Assembly: GCF_002939475.1 (NCBI RefSeq)
Contig: NZ_PKFQ01000001.1
Coordinates: forward strand, 3,531,001 to 3,595,000
Source of the DNA: Streptomyces cinnamoneus
GTDB lineage: Bacteria > Actinomycetota > Actinomycetes > Streptomycetales > Streptomycetaceae
DNA: 64,000 nucleotides
Direction: 5' to 3'
Shown here: piece after piece, positions 34,739-42,068 of the stretch
Layout of the letters: every line of letters starts with the position of its first letter
Position numbering within the stretch: the first letter of the stretch is position 1
The notes under the pieces: generated by a model
The model's database searches: none
What the model saw: the letters and a program-made list of their open reading frames with translations, nothing else
Told to the model about the DNA's origin: nothing
Translations under genes and position numbers: made by a program

Positions 34739-34740
34739 CT
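34735..34740 (+). promoter_or_regulatory. -10 element of the HAD phosphatase gene (leaderless candidate)
   Basis: TACGCT lies 8 nt before ATG 34749. It favours that ATG over the one at 34743 as the start. Confidence 0.45.
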
Positions 34741-34748
34741 CGATGGTC

Positions 34749-35381
34749 ATGAGCAGACTGCACTTGTTCGACCTCGACGGGACGCTGATCCACGGCTCGG
34801 CGGCAGCGGTCGAGATATCCCGCCAGCTCGGGCTGGAACCGGAGATCGCCGAGCTGGAGCGGGCCTTCGCCGAGGGACGGCTGACGCCGCCCCGCTTCGC
34901 CGAGCTGGCGGTGCAGTTGTGGGCCGAGCTGACCGAGGCGCAGGTCACGGCCGCCTTCGAGGGGGCGCCGTGGCTCGCGGGCATCCGGGACGTCTGGGCG
35001 CGGATCCGCGAGCGGGGCGAGCGGTGCGCGGTGATCTCGCTGTCGCCGGGGTTCTTCGTGGAACGCCTGCTGGACTGGGGCGCCGACGCGGCGCACGGCT
35101 CACTGTGGCCGGCGGTGCCGTTCCGCGAGCCGCTGGACCCGGCCGGGATCCTGGACGCCTCGGCGAAGGTGCGGATCGCGGACGGGCTGTGCGAGCGGTT
35201 CGGTCTCAGCCGCGCCGACTGCGTGGCGTACGGGGACTCCATGTCGGACGCCCTGCTGTTCGCGGCCGTTCCGATGTCGGTCGCGGTGAACGCCGACCAT
35301 CACGTGCGCGACATCGCCTCGCACGCCTACAACGGCCGTGACCTGCGGGAAGCTTATGAACTCGTCGGAGCGCGGGCGTAG
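34749..35381 (+). CDS. HAD family phosphatase (SerB-like)
   Basis: A 210-residue HAD hydrolase. Motif I is LFDLDGTLI (nucleophile Asp), motif II is the serine in CAVISLSPGFF, the lysine is in ASAKVRIADGL, and motif IV is AYGDSMSDALLF. The fold matches phosphoserine phosphatase-like subfamily IB. Substrate unknown. A second in-frame ATG lies at 34743, but the -10 spacing favours 34749 for a leaderless mRNA. Confidence 0.87.
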   Translation: MSRLHLFDLDGTLIHGSAAAVEISRQLGLEPEIAELERAFAEGRLTPPRFAELAVQLWAELTEAQVTAAFEGAPWLAGIRDVWARIRERGERCAVISLSPGFFVERLLDWGADAAHGSLWPAVPFREPLDPAGILDASAKVRIADGLCERFGLSRADCVAYGDSMSDALLFAAVPMSVAVNADHHVRDIASHAYNGRDLREAYELVGARA

Positions 35382-35444
35382 CCGGAGGCGTTGGGACGCC
35401 GCCGGTCCGGCCGCCCTCGCCCGTCCCGCCGGGGCCGTGACCCC

Positions 35445-35473
35445 GGTCCGTACCGCGCCGCGCGGTACGGACC
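35445..35473 (+). terminator. Intrinsic terminator after the HAD gene
   Basis: Perfect 13-bp stem GGTCCGTACCGCG / CGCGGTACGGACC with loop CCG. It lies in a 381-bp gap (35382-35762); the rest of the gap shows only an SD-like GAGGCGAGG before the next gene and no recognisable operator. Confidence 0.75.
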
Positions 35474-35762
35474 CGCACCGCTCGCGCCGGCCGAATGTTC
35501 CGGCAGGCCGTTGCTGCCGGTCCCTGCCCTGCGCCGGCCTCGCCCTCGCCGGTCTGCCGGGCGGTGAGCAGCGGACCAGCCTAGCCCCAACGCCCGCCAT
35601 ACCACCGGGACTTCCCGCAAATCCACTGAGCCGGGTCACGGGCTGGCATGCTGCGCTTACGGAACAGCGGCTCACCAGCAGAGCGGGGGAATCGCGTGGA
35701 GCTTCCGGCCACTTCGGCGGAAGTGCGCGGTCCGCCCGAGACATGTTCGAGGCGAGGCAACG

Positions 35763-37424
35763 ATGAACGCTCCGACCACCCCGCCGGCCGGCGGCGGTAC
35801 GTCCGGCGAAAGGGGTGCCTGGGGCTGGTTCGCCCCGTCGGACGGGGAGGGACCGAAGAGGCCGGCACGGCAAGCACCGACGGGGTCCGGTGCGGAGTCG
35901 GCTGACGAGTCCCCCGAGCCACCCCCACCCCCGGGCTGCCGCTGGCGGCCGCTGGCCTACGAGCGCGGCCCGTACGAGCCACAGGACCACCCGGGCCAGT
36001 ACGGACTCCAGGACCACCCGGGGCAGCATGGACTCCAGGACCACCCGGGCCAGGAGGGCCTCCAGACCCACACCAGCCAGCACGGTCAGCAGGACCACCC
36101 GGGCCAGTACGCCCAGCCGGGCCACCCCCACCAGGGGGAGCAGCGCGAACATCAGCGCGCCCCCGAGCCTCCCGACGGGCCCCCGCACTCACCCCCCGGC
36201 GGACGGCCCGCCGCCCGGCCGCAAGGGGGGTGGGAGGCACCCGCCGGACCCGCCTGCGAGGCGCCGGACCGCCGGCCCGCCTCCCCCGCGACGCCCTCCC
36301 CCGACACCCTGCTGATCCGCCGCACCCTGGCCGAGATCGAGCCGATCGCCGACAAGGTCACCTCGTACTTCTACGCGCTGCTCTTCCTCCAGGCCCCCGG
36401 GCTGCGCGCCCTCTTCCCCGCCGCGATGGACACCCAGCGCGACCGCCTCTTCAAGGCCCTGCTCACCGCCGCCCGGCACGCCGACGACACCGCCACGCTC
36501 TCCGCGTACCTCTCGGACCTCGGCCGCTCCCACCGCAAGTACGGCACCGAGGCCGCCCACTACCCGGCCGTCGGGGAATCCCTGATCGGCGCCCTCTCCC
36601 GCCACGCCACGGCCACCTGGTGCGAGGAGACCCAGGCGGCCTGGGTGCGGGCGTACACCGCGATCTCCCAGATCATGATCGACGCGGCGGCCGAGGACGA
36701 GCGCACGTCCCCCGCCTGGTGGCATGCCGAGATCGTCTCCCACGAGTCGCGCACCCAGGACGTCGCCGTGGTGACAGTGCGGCCCGATCAGCCCTACCCC
36801 TTCGTCGCCGGTCAGTACGCCGCCGTGGAAACGCCCTGGTGGCCGCGGGTGTGGCGCAACTACTCCTTCTCCTGCGCGCCCCGCGACGACGGGCTGCTGT
36901 CCTTCCACATCAAGGCGGTGCCGGCGGGCTGGGTGTCACGGGCCCTGGTCCACCGGGCCGGGCTCGGCGACGTGATCCGCCTCGGTCCGCCCAACGGTTC
37001 GATGACCGTCGACCACACCACCGACAACGGCATGCTCTGCCTGGGCGGCGGCACCGGCATCGCACCCATCAAGGCACTCGTCGAGGACGTGGCCCGGCAC
37101 GGGCGCAGCCGGCCCGTGGAGGTCTTCTACGGGGCCCGCCACGACGACGACCTCTACGACATCGACACCATGCTGCGGTTGCAGAAGGCGCACGCCTGGC
37201 TGTCGGTCCGCCCGGTCGTCTCCCACGGGCCGACCCTCGGCCTGAGCGGCCAACTCCCCCAAGTGATCAGGAAGTACGGGCCCTGGACCGCGTTCGACGC
37301 GTTCCTCTCCGGGCCGCCGGGCATGATCCGCAGCGGTGTGGACACCCTGGTCGGTATCGGCATACCGTCCCACCGCATCAGGCACGACTCGATCGACGAT
37401 CTGACGGCGTCGGCGACGAGCTGA
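35763..37424 (+). CDS. Flavohaemoprotein-like globin/FAD/NAD reductase with long repeat-bearing N-terminus
   Basis: A 553-residue protein. Residues 1 to about 175 are Pro/Gln/His-rich and disordered, with five 9-residue repeats (QDHPGQYGL type, from about residue 74). A globin domain follows (about 180-310); the likely haem-ligand His is in SHRKYGTEAAHYPAVGESL. The reductase has RNYSFSC for FAD and LGGGTGIAP for NAD(P). This order matches flavohaemoglobins, which detoxify nitric oxide to nitrate with O2 and NAD(P)H. The usual family length is about 400, so the tail is an addition. It ends 18 bp before the PNPOx gene, so an operon is likely. The NO role is inferred from family. Confidence 0.88.
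   Translation: MNAPTTPPAGGGTSGERGAWGWFAPSDGEGPKRPARQAPTGSGAESADESPEPPPPPGCRWRPLAYERGPYEPQDHPGQYGLQDHPGQHGLQDHPGQEGLQTHTSQHGQQDHPGQYAQPGHPHQGEQREHQRAPEPPDGPPHSPPGGRPAARPQGGWEAPAGPACEAPDRRPASPATPSPDTLLIRRTLAEIEPIADKVTSYFYALLFLQAPGLRALFPAAMDTQRDRLFKALLTAARHADDTATLSAYLSDLGRSHRKYGTEAAHYPAVGESLIGALSRHATATWCEETQAAWVRAYTAISQIMIDAAAEDERTSPAWWHAEIVSHESRTQDVAVVTVRPDQPYPFVAGQYAAVETPWWPRVWRNYSFSCAPRDDGLLSFHIKAVPAGWVSRALVHRAGLGDVIRLGPPNGSMTVDHTTDNGMLCLGGGTGIAPIKALVEDVARHGRSRPVEVFYGARHDDDLYDIDTMLRLQKAHAWLSVRPVVSHGPTLGLSGQLPQVIRKYGPWTAFDAFLSGPPGMIRSGVDTLVGIGIPSHRIRHDSIDDLTASATS
35982..36116 (+). repeat. Tandem 27-bp repeats inside the flavohaemoprotein gene
   Basis: Five consecutive 27-bp units encode QDHPGQYGL, QDHPGQHGL, QDHPGQEGL, QTHTSQHGQ and QDHPGQYAQ. 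The first three are nearly identical in DNA and the fourth is diverged. The copy number is likely variable between strains. Confidence 0.85.
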
Positions 37425-37442
37425 CCCGGGACGGGTGGTCCG

Positions 37443-38156
37443 ATGACGACTCCGATGGCGACGACTCCGACGACGACGGCGGAGCCCCCGGACACGGCGG
37501 CACCGGGGCGGTCACCGGACGCCGCCCGGCCGGGCAGCGCGGGGGAGCACCTGGTGCAGCGGCGGCTCGGCACCGCCGACCGCGCCGGCCGGTTCTACGA
37601 CGACCAGGTGCTCTCCCACCTCAACGCGCGGATGCGGGAGTTCGTGGCCCGTCAGGAGATGTTCTTCCTCGCCACGGCCGACCGGCGCGGCACATGCGAC
37701 AACACCTTCCGCGCCGGCCCGCCCGGCTTCCTCAGGGTGCTGGACGACCGTACGCTCGCCTACCCCGAGTACCGGGGCAACGGCGTCCTGGCCAGCCTGG
37801 GGAACATCGAGGAGAACCCGCACGTCGGGATCCTGCTGATCGACTTCTGCCGGGACCGGATCGGCTTGCACGTCAACGGCAGCGCCCGGCTGGTCGACGA
37901 CGCGGACCTCAGGTCCGCGCACCCCGCGCTGCCGCGTGACGAGGCACCCGGCCGCCGGGCGGTGGTGTGGGTGGAGGTGACGGTCGAGGAGGCGTACGTC
38001 CACTGCGCCAAGCACATCCCGCACCTGCGGAAGGCCGCGGACGAGACCGGAGGGGACGGCCGGGCCTGGGGCACGGACGACACCAGGCGCAAAGGAGGCG
38101 ACTTCTTCGGCGCAGCGGCGGCCGGCAAGGCGGCCCCGGCGAGCCGTCGGCAGTAG
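37443..38156 (+). CDS. Pyridoxamine 5'-phosphate oxidase-family flavin-binding protein
   Basis: A 237-residue protein with a split-barrel FMN-binding domain at about residues 55-200: RQEMFFLATADRRGTCDNTFRAGPPGFLRVLDD and NPHVGILLIDFCRDRIGLHVNGSARL are typical of the COG3576 flavin-nucleotide-binding group. It probably uses FMN or F420 as redox cofactor. The N-terminus is Thr/Pro-rich and the tail basic/Ala-rich. It starts 18 bp after the flavohaemoprotein gene, so the two are probably co-transcribed and may share redox chemistry; the reaction is unknown. Confidence 0.87.
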   Translation: MTTPMATTPTTTAEPPDTAAPGRSPDAARPGSAGEHLVQRRLGTADRAGRFYDDQVLSHLNARMREFVARQEMFFLATADRRGTCDNTFRAGPPGFLRVLDDRTLAYPEYRGNGVLASLGNIEENPHVGILLIDFCRDRIGLHVNGSARLVDDADLRSAHPALPRDEAPGRRAVVWVEVTVEEAYVHCAKHIPHLRKAADETGGDGRAWGTDDTRRKGGDFFGAAAAGKAAPASRRQ

Positions 38157-38249
38157 AAGCGGCGGGCGGACACCTGGTCTTCTGCAGCAGGCGCGCATCC
38201 AGTCGTCGGCAGTAGGCGGACGTCCGGGGAACAAACCCCTCCACCCCGC

Positions 38250-38756
38250 TCAGCCCAGGTCGGGCGCCAGCAGTGCCCGGACGCCCTCGATGTTCGCGTG
38301 GAGGTAGGCGCGCAGCGAGGGCGGTACGACCTCCACCGAGGCGATCCCCTCCCGGGTGAAGGGGATGCGCACGACGTCGTAGGTGCCGACGGGCTCGTCC
38401 ACTTCCGGGCCGTGCCGGCGGGAGAGGTCCATCGACGCCAGGCGGCAGGCGAAGAAGTGCTGCACCTTCACGCCGTGGGCGGCGTGGTGGAGGGAGTGCG
38501 AGACGGTGTCGACGAAGGCGGGCACGACGTCGACGACCTTCGCACCCAGTTCCTCGTCGACCTCGCGGTGGAGCGCGGCGACGACGGTGGCGTCCTGGGG
38601 CTCCACACCGCCGCCGGGTGTGATCCAGTAGGGCGCCTCGCCGGGCTTGGTGCGTTTGATCAGGATCATTTCGAGGTCGTCCGAGCCGGGCTCCCCGTCG
38701 AGCAGGATGGCGCGGGCCGTGCGTTTGACCACTGGCCGTTCGGTCATAGGGGACAT
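38250..38756 (-). CDS. Nudix hydrolase
   Basis: A 168-residue Nudix protein. The Nudix box is GGGVEPQDATVVAALHREVDEELGA (positions about 55-80; Gly, Glu, REVxEELG all conserved). It would hydrolyse a nucleoside diphosphate linked to another group; substrate unknown. It starts at ATG 38756 (in-frame ATG 38747 also possible) and lies 32 bp after the LysR gene on the same strand. Confidence 0.9.
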   Translation of the reverse strand: MSPMTERPVVKRTARAILLDGEPGSDDLEMILIKRTKPGEAPYWITPGGGVEPQDATVVAALHREVDEELGAKVVDVVPAFVDTVSHSLHHAAHGVKVQHFFACRLASMDLSRRHGPEVDEPVGTYDVVRIPFTREGIASVEVVPPSLRAYLHANIEGVRALLAPDLG

Positions 38757-38788
38757 CTGCCGCGCGCGTCCCTCGATGAAACCCCTCC

Positions 38789-39685
38789 TCACCAGGAAAC
38801 GGCAGCACGCAACAGCCACTCGTGCGCCCGCGCGAGGTGGGGGTGCGCGAGCGTCCCCGTGCGGACGACGAGGAAATACGTGCGCAGGGGTGGCACAGGA
38901 GGGTCGAGCAGGGCGGCGATCTCGCCCGTGTCGAGGGCGTCCTCGCACAGGTAGCGGGGCAGGACGGCGATTCCGGCCCCCGCGGTGACGCAGGTGAGCA
39001 CCGCGCGCAGATCGGGGACGATGACGCTGCCGACGGCCGGGGGTTTGGAGTCGAAGACGGCGCTCCAGTAGCGGGAGACGAACGGGAGGCTCTCGTGGAC
39101 CTCGACCACCGGCAGGTGCTCCAGGGCCTGGACGCCCTTGTCGCGGAGGACGGCGGCGCCGCCGAGCCGGGCCGCCCAGCGCGGGGCGGCGATCAGGACG
39201 TGTTCCTCGTCGCAGAGCGGGGTGGCGGTGAACAGGCGGCCGCGCGGGCGCGAGGTGGTGATGGTGAGGTCGTGGTGGCCGGCGGCGAGCCCCTCGAAGA
39301 GCTCCTCCGCCATTCCGTGCGCGGCGCGAACCGTCAGGCCCTGGGTGATCAGGGGGGTGAGGGCGGGCAGGGCCCGCAGGGCGGTGAACTCCGGCGGTCC
39401 GGCGAGGTGCAGGGTGCGGTTGGCCCAGGGTTCGCCGAGGTCGGCCTCGGCGATCGCCAGCAGGGCGTCCACATGTGGGGCGATCTTGTGGGCGAGCTCG
39501 TCGCCGATGGTGGTCGGGCAGACGCCGCGCGCCTGGCGGAGGAAGAGGGGGCGGCCCAGCTGGCGCTCCAGGGTCCTGATCTGGCTGGTGACCGCCGGCT
39601 GGGAGAGGCCGAGGAGGGCGGCGGCACGGGTGAGGGAACCGGCCCTGTGCACCGTGACGAATGTGCGTAAAAGGGCCAGATCCAT
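38789..39685 (-). CDS. LysR family transcriptional regulator
   Basis: A 298-residue LysR protein. The helix-turn-helix is at residues 1-60 (LALLRTFVTVHRAGSLTRAAALLGLSQPAVTSQIRTLERQLG), followed by a two-lobed effector domain (about 90-295). Upstream there is an AT-rich stretch (about 39719-39745) with ATAAATAAG. No divergent target gene lies next to it, so it may control itself and the downstream Nudix gene, or genes elsewhere. Confidence 0.92.
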   Translation of the reverse strand: MDLALLRTFVTVHRAGSLTRAAALLGLSQPAVTSQIRTLERQLGRPLFLRQARGVCPTTIGDELAHKIAPHVDALLAIAEADLGEPWANRTLHLAGPPEFTALRALPALTPLITQGLTVRAAHGMAEELFEGLAAGHHDLTITTSRPRGRLFTATPLCDEEHVLIAAPRWAARLGGAAVLRDKGVQALEHLPVVEVHESLPFVSRYWSAVFDSKPPAVGSVIVPDLRAVLTCVTAGAGIAVLPRYLCEDALDTGEIAALLDPPVPPLRTYFLVVRTGTLAHPHLARAHEWLLRAAVSW

Positions 39686-39917
39686 GACATCTCCCCTTGC
39701 CTGCCGTCACCGATGGTAGGGGAACTATAAATAAGTCGATAGGGCTGTGTCGCTAGCGTGATTGGACACTGACGCTTAGTCAACTAGCCTTGGTCGCACG
39801 GTCCTTCACAGAGGGAACCGGGACGGCTCGAGCCAAGAGGGGGGAGGCTCGAGCCGTCCGCTGTGTGGCCGCCGGACCGCCCCGGCGGTGCCGCGGGACC
39901 CGTGGCACGGCCCCGGG

Positions 39918-40298
39918 TCAGTCGTTCTCGTCCGGCAGGATCACATGCATCGCCCAGGCCACGATTGAGATGATCACGCCGCCGACGAGCGCCGCCCAGA
40001 AGCCCCCCACGTGGAACGCCAGGTCGAGCCTCCCCGCCAGCCAGGAGGTCAGCAACAGCATCAGCGCGTTGATCACCAACGTGATCAGGCCGAGGGTCAG
40101 GATGAAGAGCGGGAAGGACAGCAGCTTCACGACCGGCTTGACGAGGAAGTTGACCGCGCCGAAGACGAGCGCGACGAGGAAGAGCGTGACGACCTTGCGG
40201 GCCGTGTTCTCGCCGGACAGCGTGATGCCCTTGAGCAGCCAGACGGCCACAGCCAGGGCCGCCGCGTTGGCGATCGTCTTGACTACGAAATTCTTCAT
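39918..40298 (-). CDS. Four-helix phage-holin-superfamily-IV membrane protein
   Basis: A 126-residue protein made of four hydrophobic helices: NFVVKTIANAAALAVAVWLL, VVTLFLVALVFGAVNFLV, LFILTLGLITLVINALMLLLT, and FWAALVGGVIISIVAWAMHVI. This is the DUF360/mycobacterial four-TMS holin-like family, common in actinobacterial genomes and not necessarily phage-related. Function unknown. It stands alone between LysR and the cupin gene. Confidence 0.85.
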   Translation of the reverse strand: MKNFVVKTIANAAALAVAVWLLKGITLSGENTARKVVTLFLVALVFGAVNFLVKPVVKLLSFPLFILTLGLITLVINALMLLLTSWLAGRLDLAFHVGGFWAALVGGVIISIVAWAMHVILPDEND

Positions 40299-40437
40299 GG
40301 TGAGATCGTTGCAGACGAGCGCGGCGGACGCGGATCGATGAGATCGGCGGAGACCGCGGCAGGCGGCACCGGGTGGGCCGGTGCGCTCGGTGCACGGCCC
40401 CGCGGCCGCGCCCGGCGAGGCGAGGAGTGGACGACGC

Positions 40438-40755
40438 ATGAAGGCGTTCCGGCTGGACGAACTGGAGGCGGAGCGCGCCGCCAACGAAGGCGCGTACCTG
40501 CAGTTCCTGCGTGAGCGGAACATGTCGATGGGCCTCTACGCGCTGGACGCCGGCGACCAGGATCCCCAGGCGCCGCACGCCCAGGACGAGGTCTACGTGG
40601 TGGTCAGCGGCCGGGCGTCGATCACGGTCGGGACCGAGACGACCGAGGTCGGCCGGGGCAGCGTGGTGTACGTACCGGCCGGGGTGACGCACAGGTTCCA
40701 CCACATCAGCGAGGACCTCCGGGTTCTGGTGGTCTTCTCTCCGCCGGAGAGCTGA
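40438..40755 (+). CDS. Small cupin-domain protein
   Basis: A 105-residue single cupin. Motif 1 is PQAPHAQDEVYVVVSGRASI (H, H/Q, E) and motif 2 is GSVVYVPAGVTHRFHHI (H). The conserved His/Glu suggest a metal site, but no reaction can be assigned. The ATG at 40438 has GAGGAG upstream. Divergent from the holin-like gene. Confidence 0.87.
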   Translation: MKAFRLDELEAERAANEGAYLQFLRERNMSMGLYALDAGDQDPQAPHAQDEVYVVVSGRASITVGTETTEVGRGSVVYVPAGVTHRFHHISEDLRVLVVFSPPES

Positions 40756-40975
40756 GGCGTACCGCCGGCGTCCCGTAGGGGAACGTTCAGGGGCGGGCGG
40801 GGGCTCTGCGGGCCCCCGTGCACCACCACTCCGTCCTAGCATCGTCGAGAGCAGGCCGGGGCATTCCGCTCCGGGTGGCCGGTGAGGCGCGGTGCGGGAA
40901 GCGGCCGCGGATCACAGGGCCGTGACGTGACAAGGGCGCGAGAACTCGCGCGTGAAGCGGAGAGCAGGGGTCGAC

Positions 40976-41194
40976 ATGGCTGAGAAGGGGATATTCGCGG
41001 GGCTGCCTTGGTGGGTGCAGTGGGTCGCCGTGCCGGTCGTCGTGCTGGTGGTATTCGGCAGCCTCATCATGAGCGTGCTCGGTTTTGTCATCGGCCTGCT
41101 CTTCAAGGCGCTGCTGCTGGTGGTGCTCGTCGGTGGCCTGATCTTCGTCGTCAAGAAGTTCACGTCGTCCTCGTCGTCGAGGGGCGACTGGTAG
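40976..41194 (+). CDS. DUF5326 family small membrane protein
   Basis: A 72-residue protein starting MAEKGIFAGLPWWVQWVAVPVV, with two hydrophobic segments covering residues 12-60 and a short Ser-rich tail ending SRGDW. AGGGG lies 5 nt before the ATG at 40976. Found in the same place next to the ssgR-ssgA locus in streptomycetes; function unknown. Confidence 0.85.
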   Translation: MAEKGIFAGLPWWVQWVAVPVVVLVVFGSLIMSVLGFVIGLLFKALLLVVLVGGLIFVVKKFTSSSSSRGDW

Positions 41195-41651
41195 GGGCCG
41201 CGCCCCGGGCGACACGAGCCGCCCGGGAACGCCCCACCGGCAGGCGTCGTCGCCCACGCCACCGGCCGGTGTCCGCTCGGTCAACTCAACGAAGCGGAAG
41301 GCGAGGAGTTATCTCCTTCGTCAACATTTCTCCGTCAACTTGAGGGGGATCTATCCGGCCCCCTTCGGTAATCCGTGCCCAGTAGGGCCAGTTTGGCCAG
41401 TTCTCGGCTGTTCCGTGCCATCAAATCCCACGTTACGACTCCAGCGCGTAGTCGAGTCGCTACGCTCCAGAGTCGGAGAACTCGTATGCTCACCCTCGGT
41501 CTCCACGAGTAACGGGAAAATCACTCCTTGTGATCCACTGGGCGTTCTTGTCAGACTATGGCGTCATTGGGGCCATCAGGCTTCAATCCCTGCCAAACCG
41601 ACGAAGACGGGGCATTGGGCGATGCGCGACACAGTTCAGGCAGAAGTGGTC
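41195..41651. other. 457-bp gap upstream of ssgA, no gene (ssgR absent)
   Basis: No ORF with codon bias is seen. The stretch 41281-41580 is clearly less GC-rich than the flanks and holds AGGAG-TTAT-CTCCT (41305-41318 approx.) and two copies of CGTCAAC (41319-41338). It is probably the ssgA regulatory region. The IclR-type gene ssgR, adjacent to ssgA in S. coelicolor, is not here. Confidence 0.7.
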
Positions 41652-42068
41652 ATGACGTTCCTCGTCTCCGAGGAGCTGTCGTTCCGGATCCCGGTGGAGC
41701 TGGGCTACGACAGCAGCGATCCCTACGCGGTGAAGTTCACCTTCCACCTCCCCGGCGACGCCCCGGTCACGTGGGCCTTCGCCCGGGAGCTGCTGCTCGA
41801 CGGGCTGAGCCAGCCCTCCGGCGAGGGCGACGTGCACATCGCCCCCGCCTCGGCCCAGCACCTGTCGGACGTCTTCATCCGGCTGCAAGTGGGCGGGGAA
41901 GGCGCGCTGTTCCGGGCGGGCGCGGCACCGCTGGTGGCCTTCCTCGACCGGACCGACCGCGTGGCCCCGCTCGGCGAGGAGCACTCGGTCGCGGACTTCG
42001 ACTACGACCTCGCCGCGGCCCTCGACAGCATCCTCGCCGGCAACCCGGAGGGGCAGAACGCCGGTTAG
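41652..42068 (+). CDS. ssgA: SsgA, SsgA-like protein (SALP) for sporulation-specific cell division
   Basis: A 138-residue SALP. It begins MTFLVSEELSFRIPVELGYD, has the family hallmark FHLPGDAPVTWAFARELLLDGL and ends in EGQNAG, close to the EEQNAG end of SsgA itself rather than SsgB-G. SsgA activates SsgB, which recruits FtsZ at sporulation septa. The position between a DUF5326 gene and the thiC region matches the ssgA locus of S. coelicolor, except that ssgR is missing. The start at ATG 41652 fits the family. Its stop overlaps the convergent flotillin stop by 4 bp. Confidence 0.88.
   Translation: MTFLVSEELSFRIPVELGYDSSDPYAVKFTFHLPGDAPVTWAFARELLLDGLSQPSGEGDVHIAPASAQHLSDVFIRLQVGGEGALFRAGAAPLVAFLDRTDRVAPLGEEHSVADFDYDLAAALDSILAGNPEGQNAG

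Noticed and set aside
35982-36116. CRISPR-like direct repeats
   Set aside because: The units are 27 bp, contiguous without spacers, and in frame within a coding gene; they are protein repeats.
39918-40298. Prophage remnant, suggested by the holin-superfamily protein
   Set aside because: No other phage gene is near, and this four-helix family is common in actinobacterial chromosomes outside prophages.
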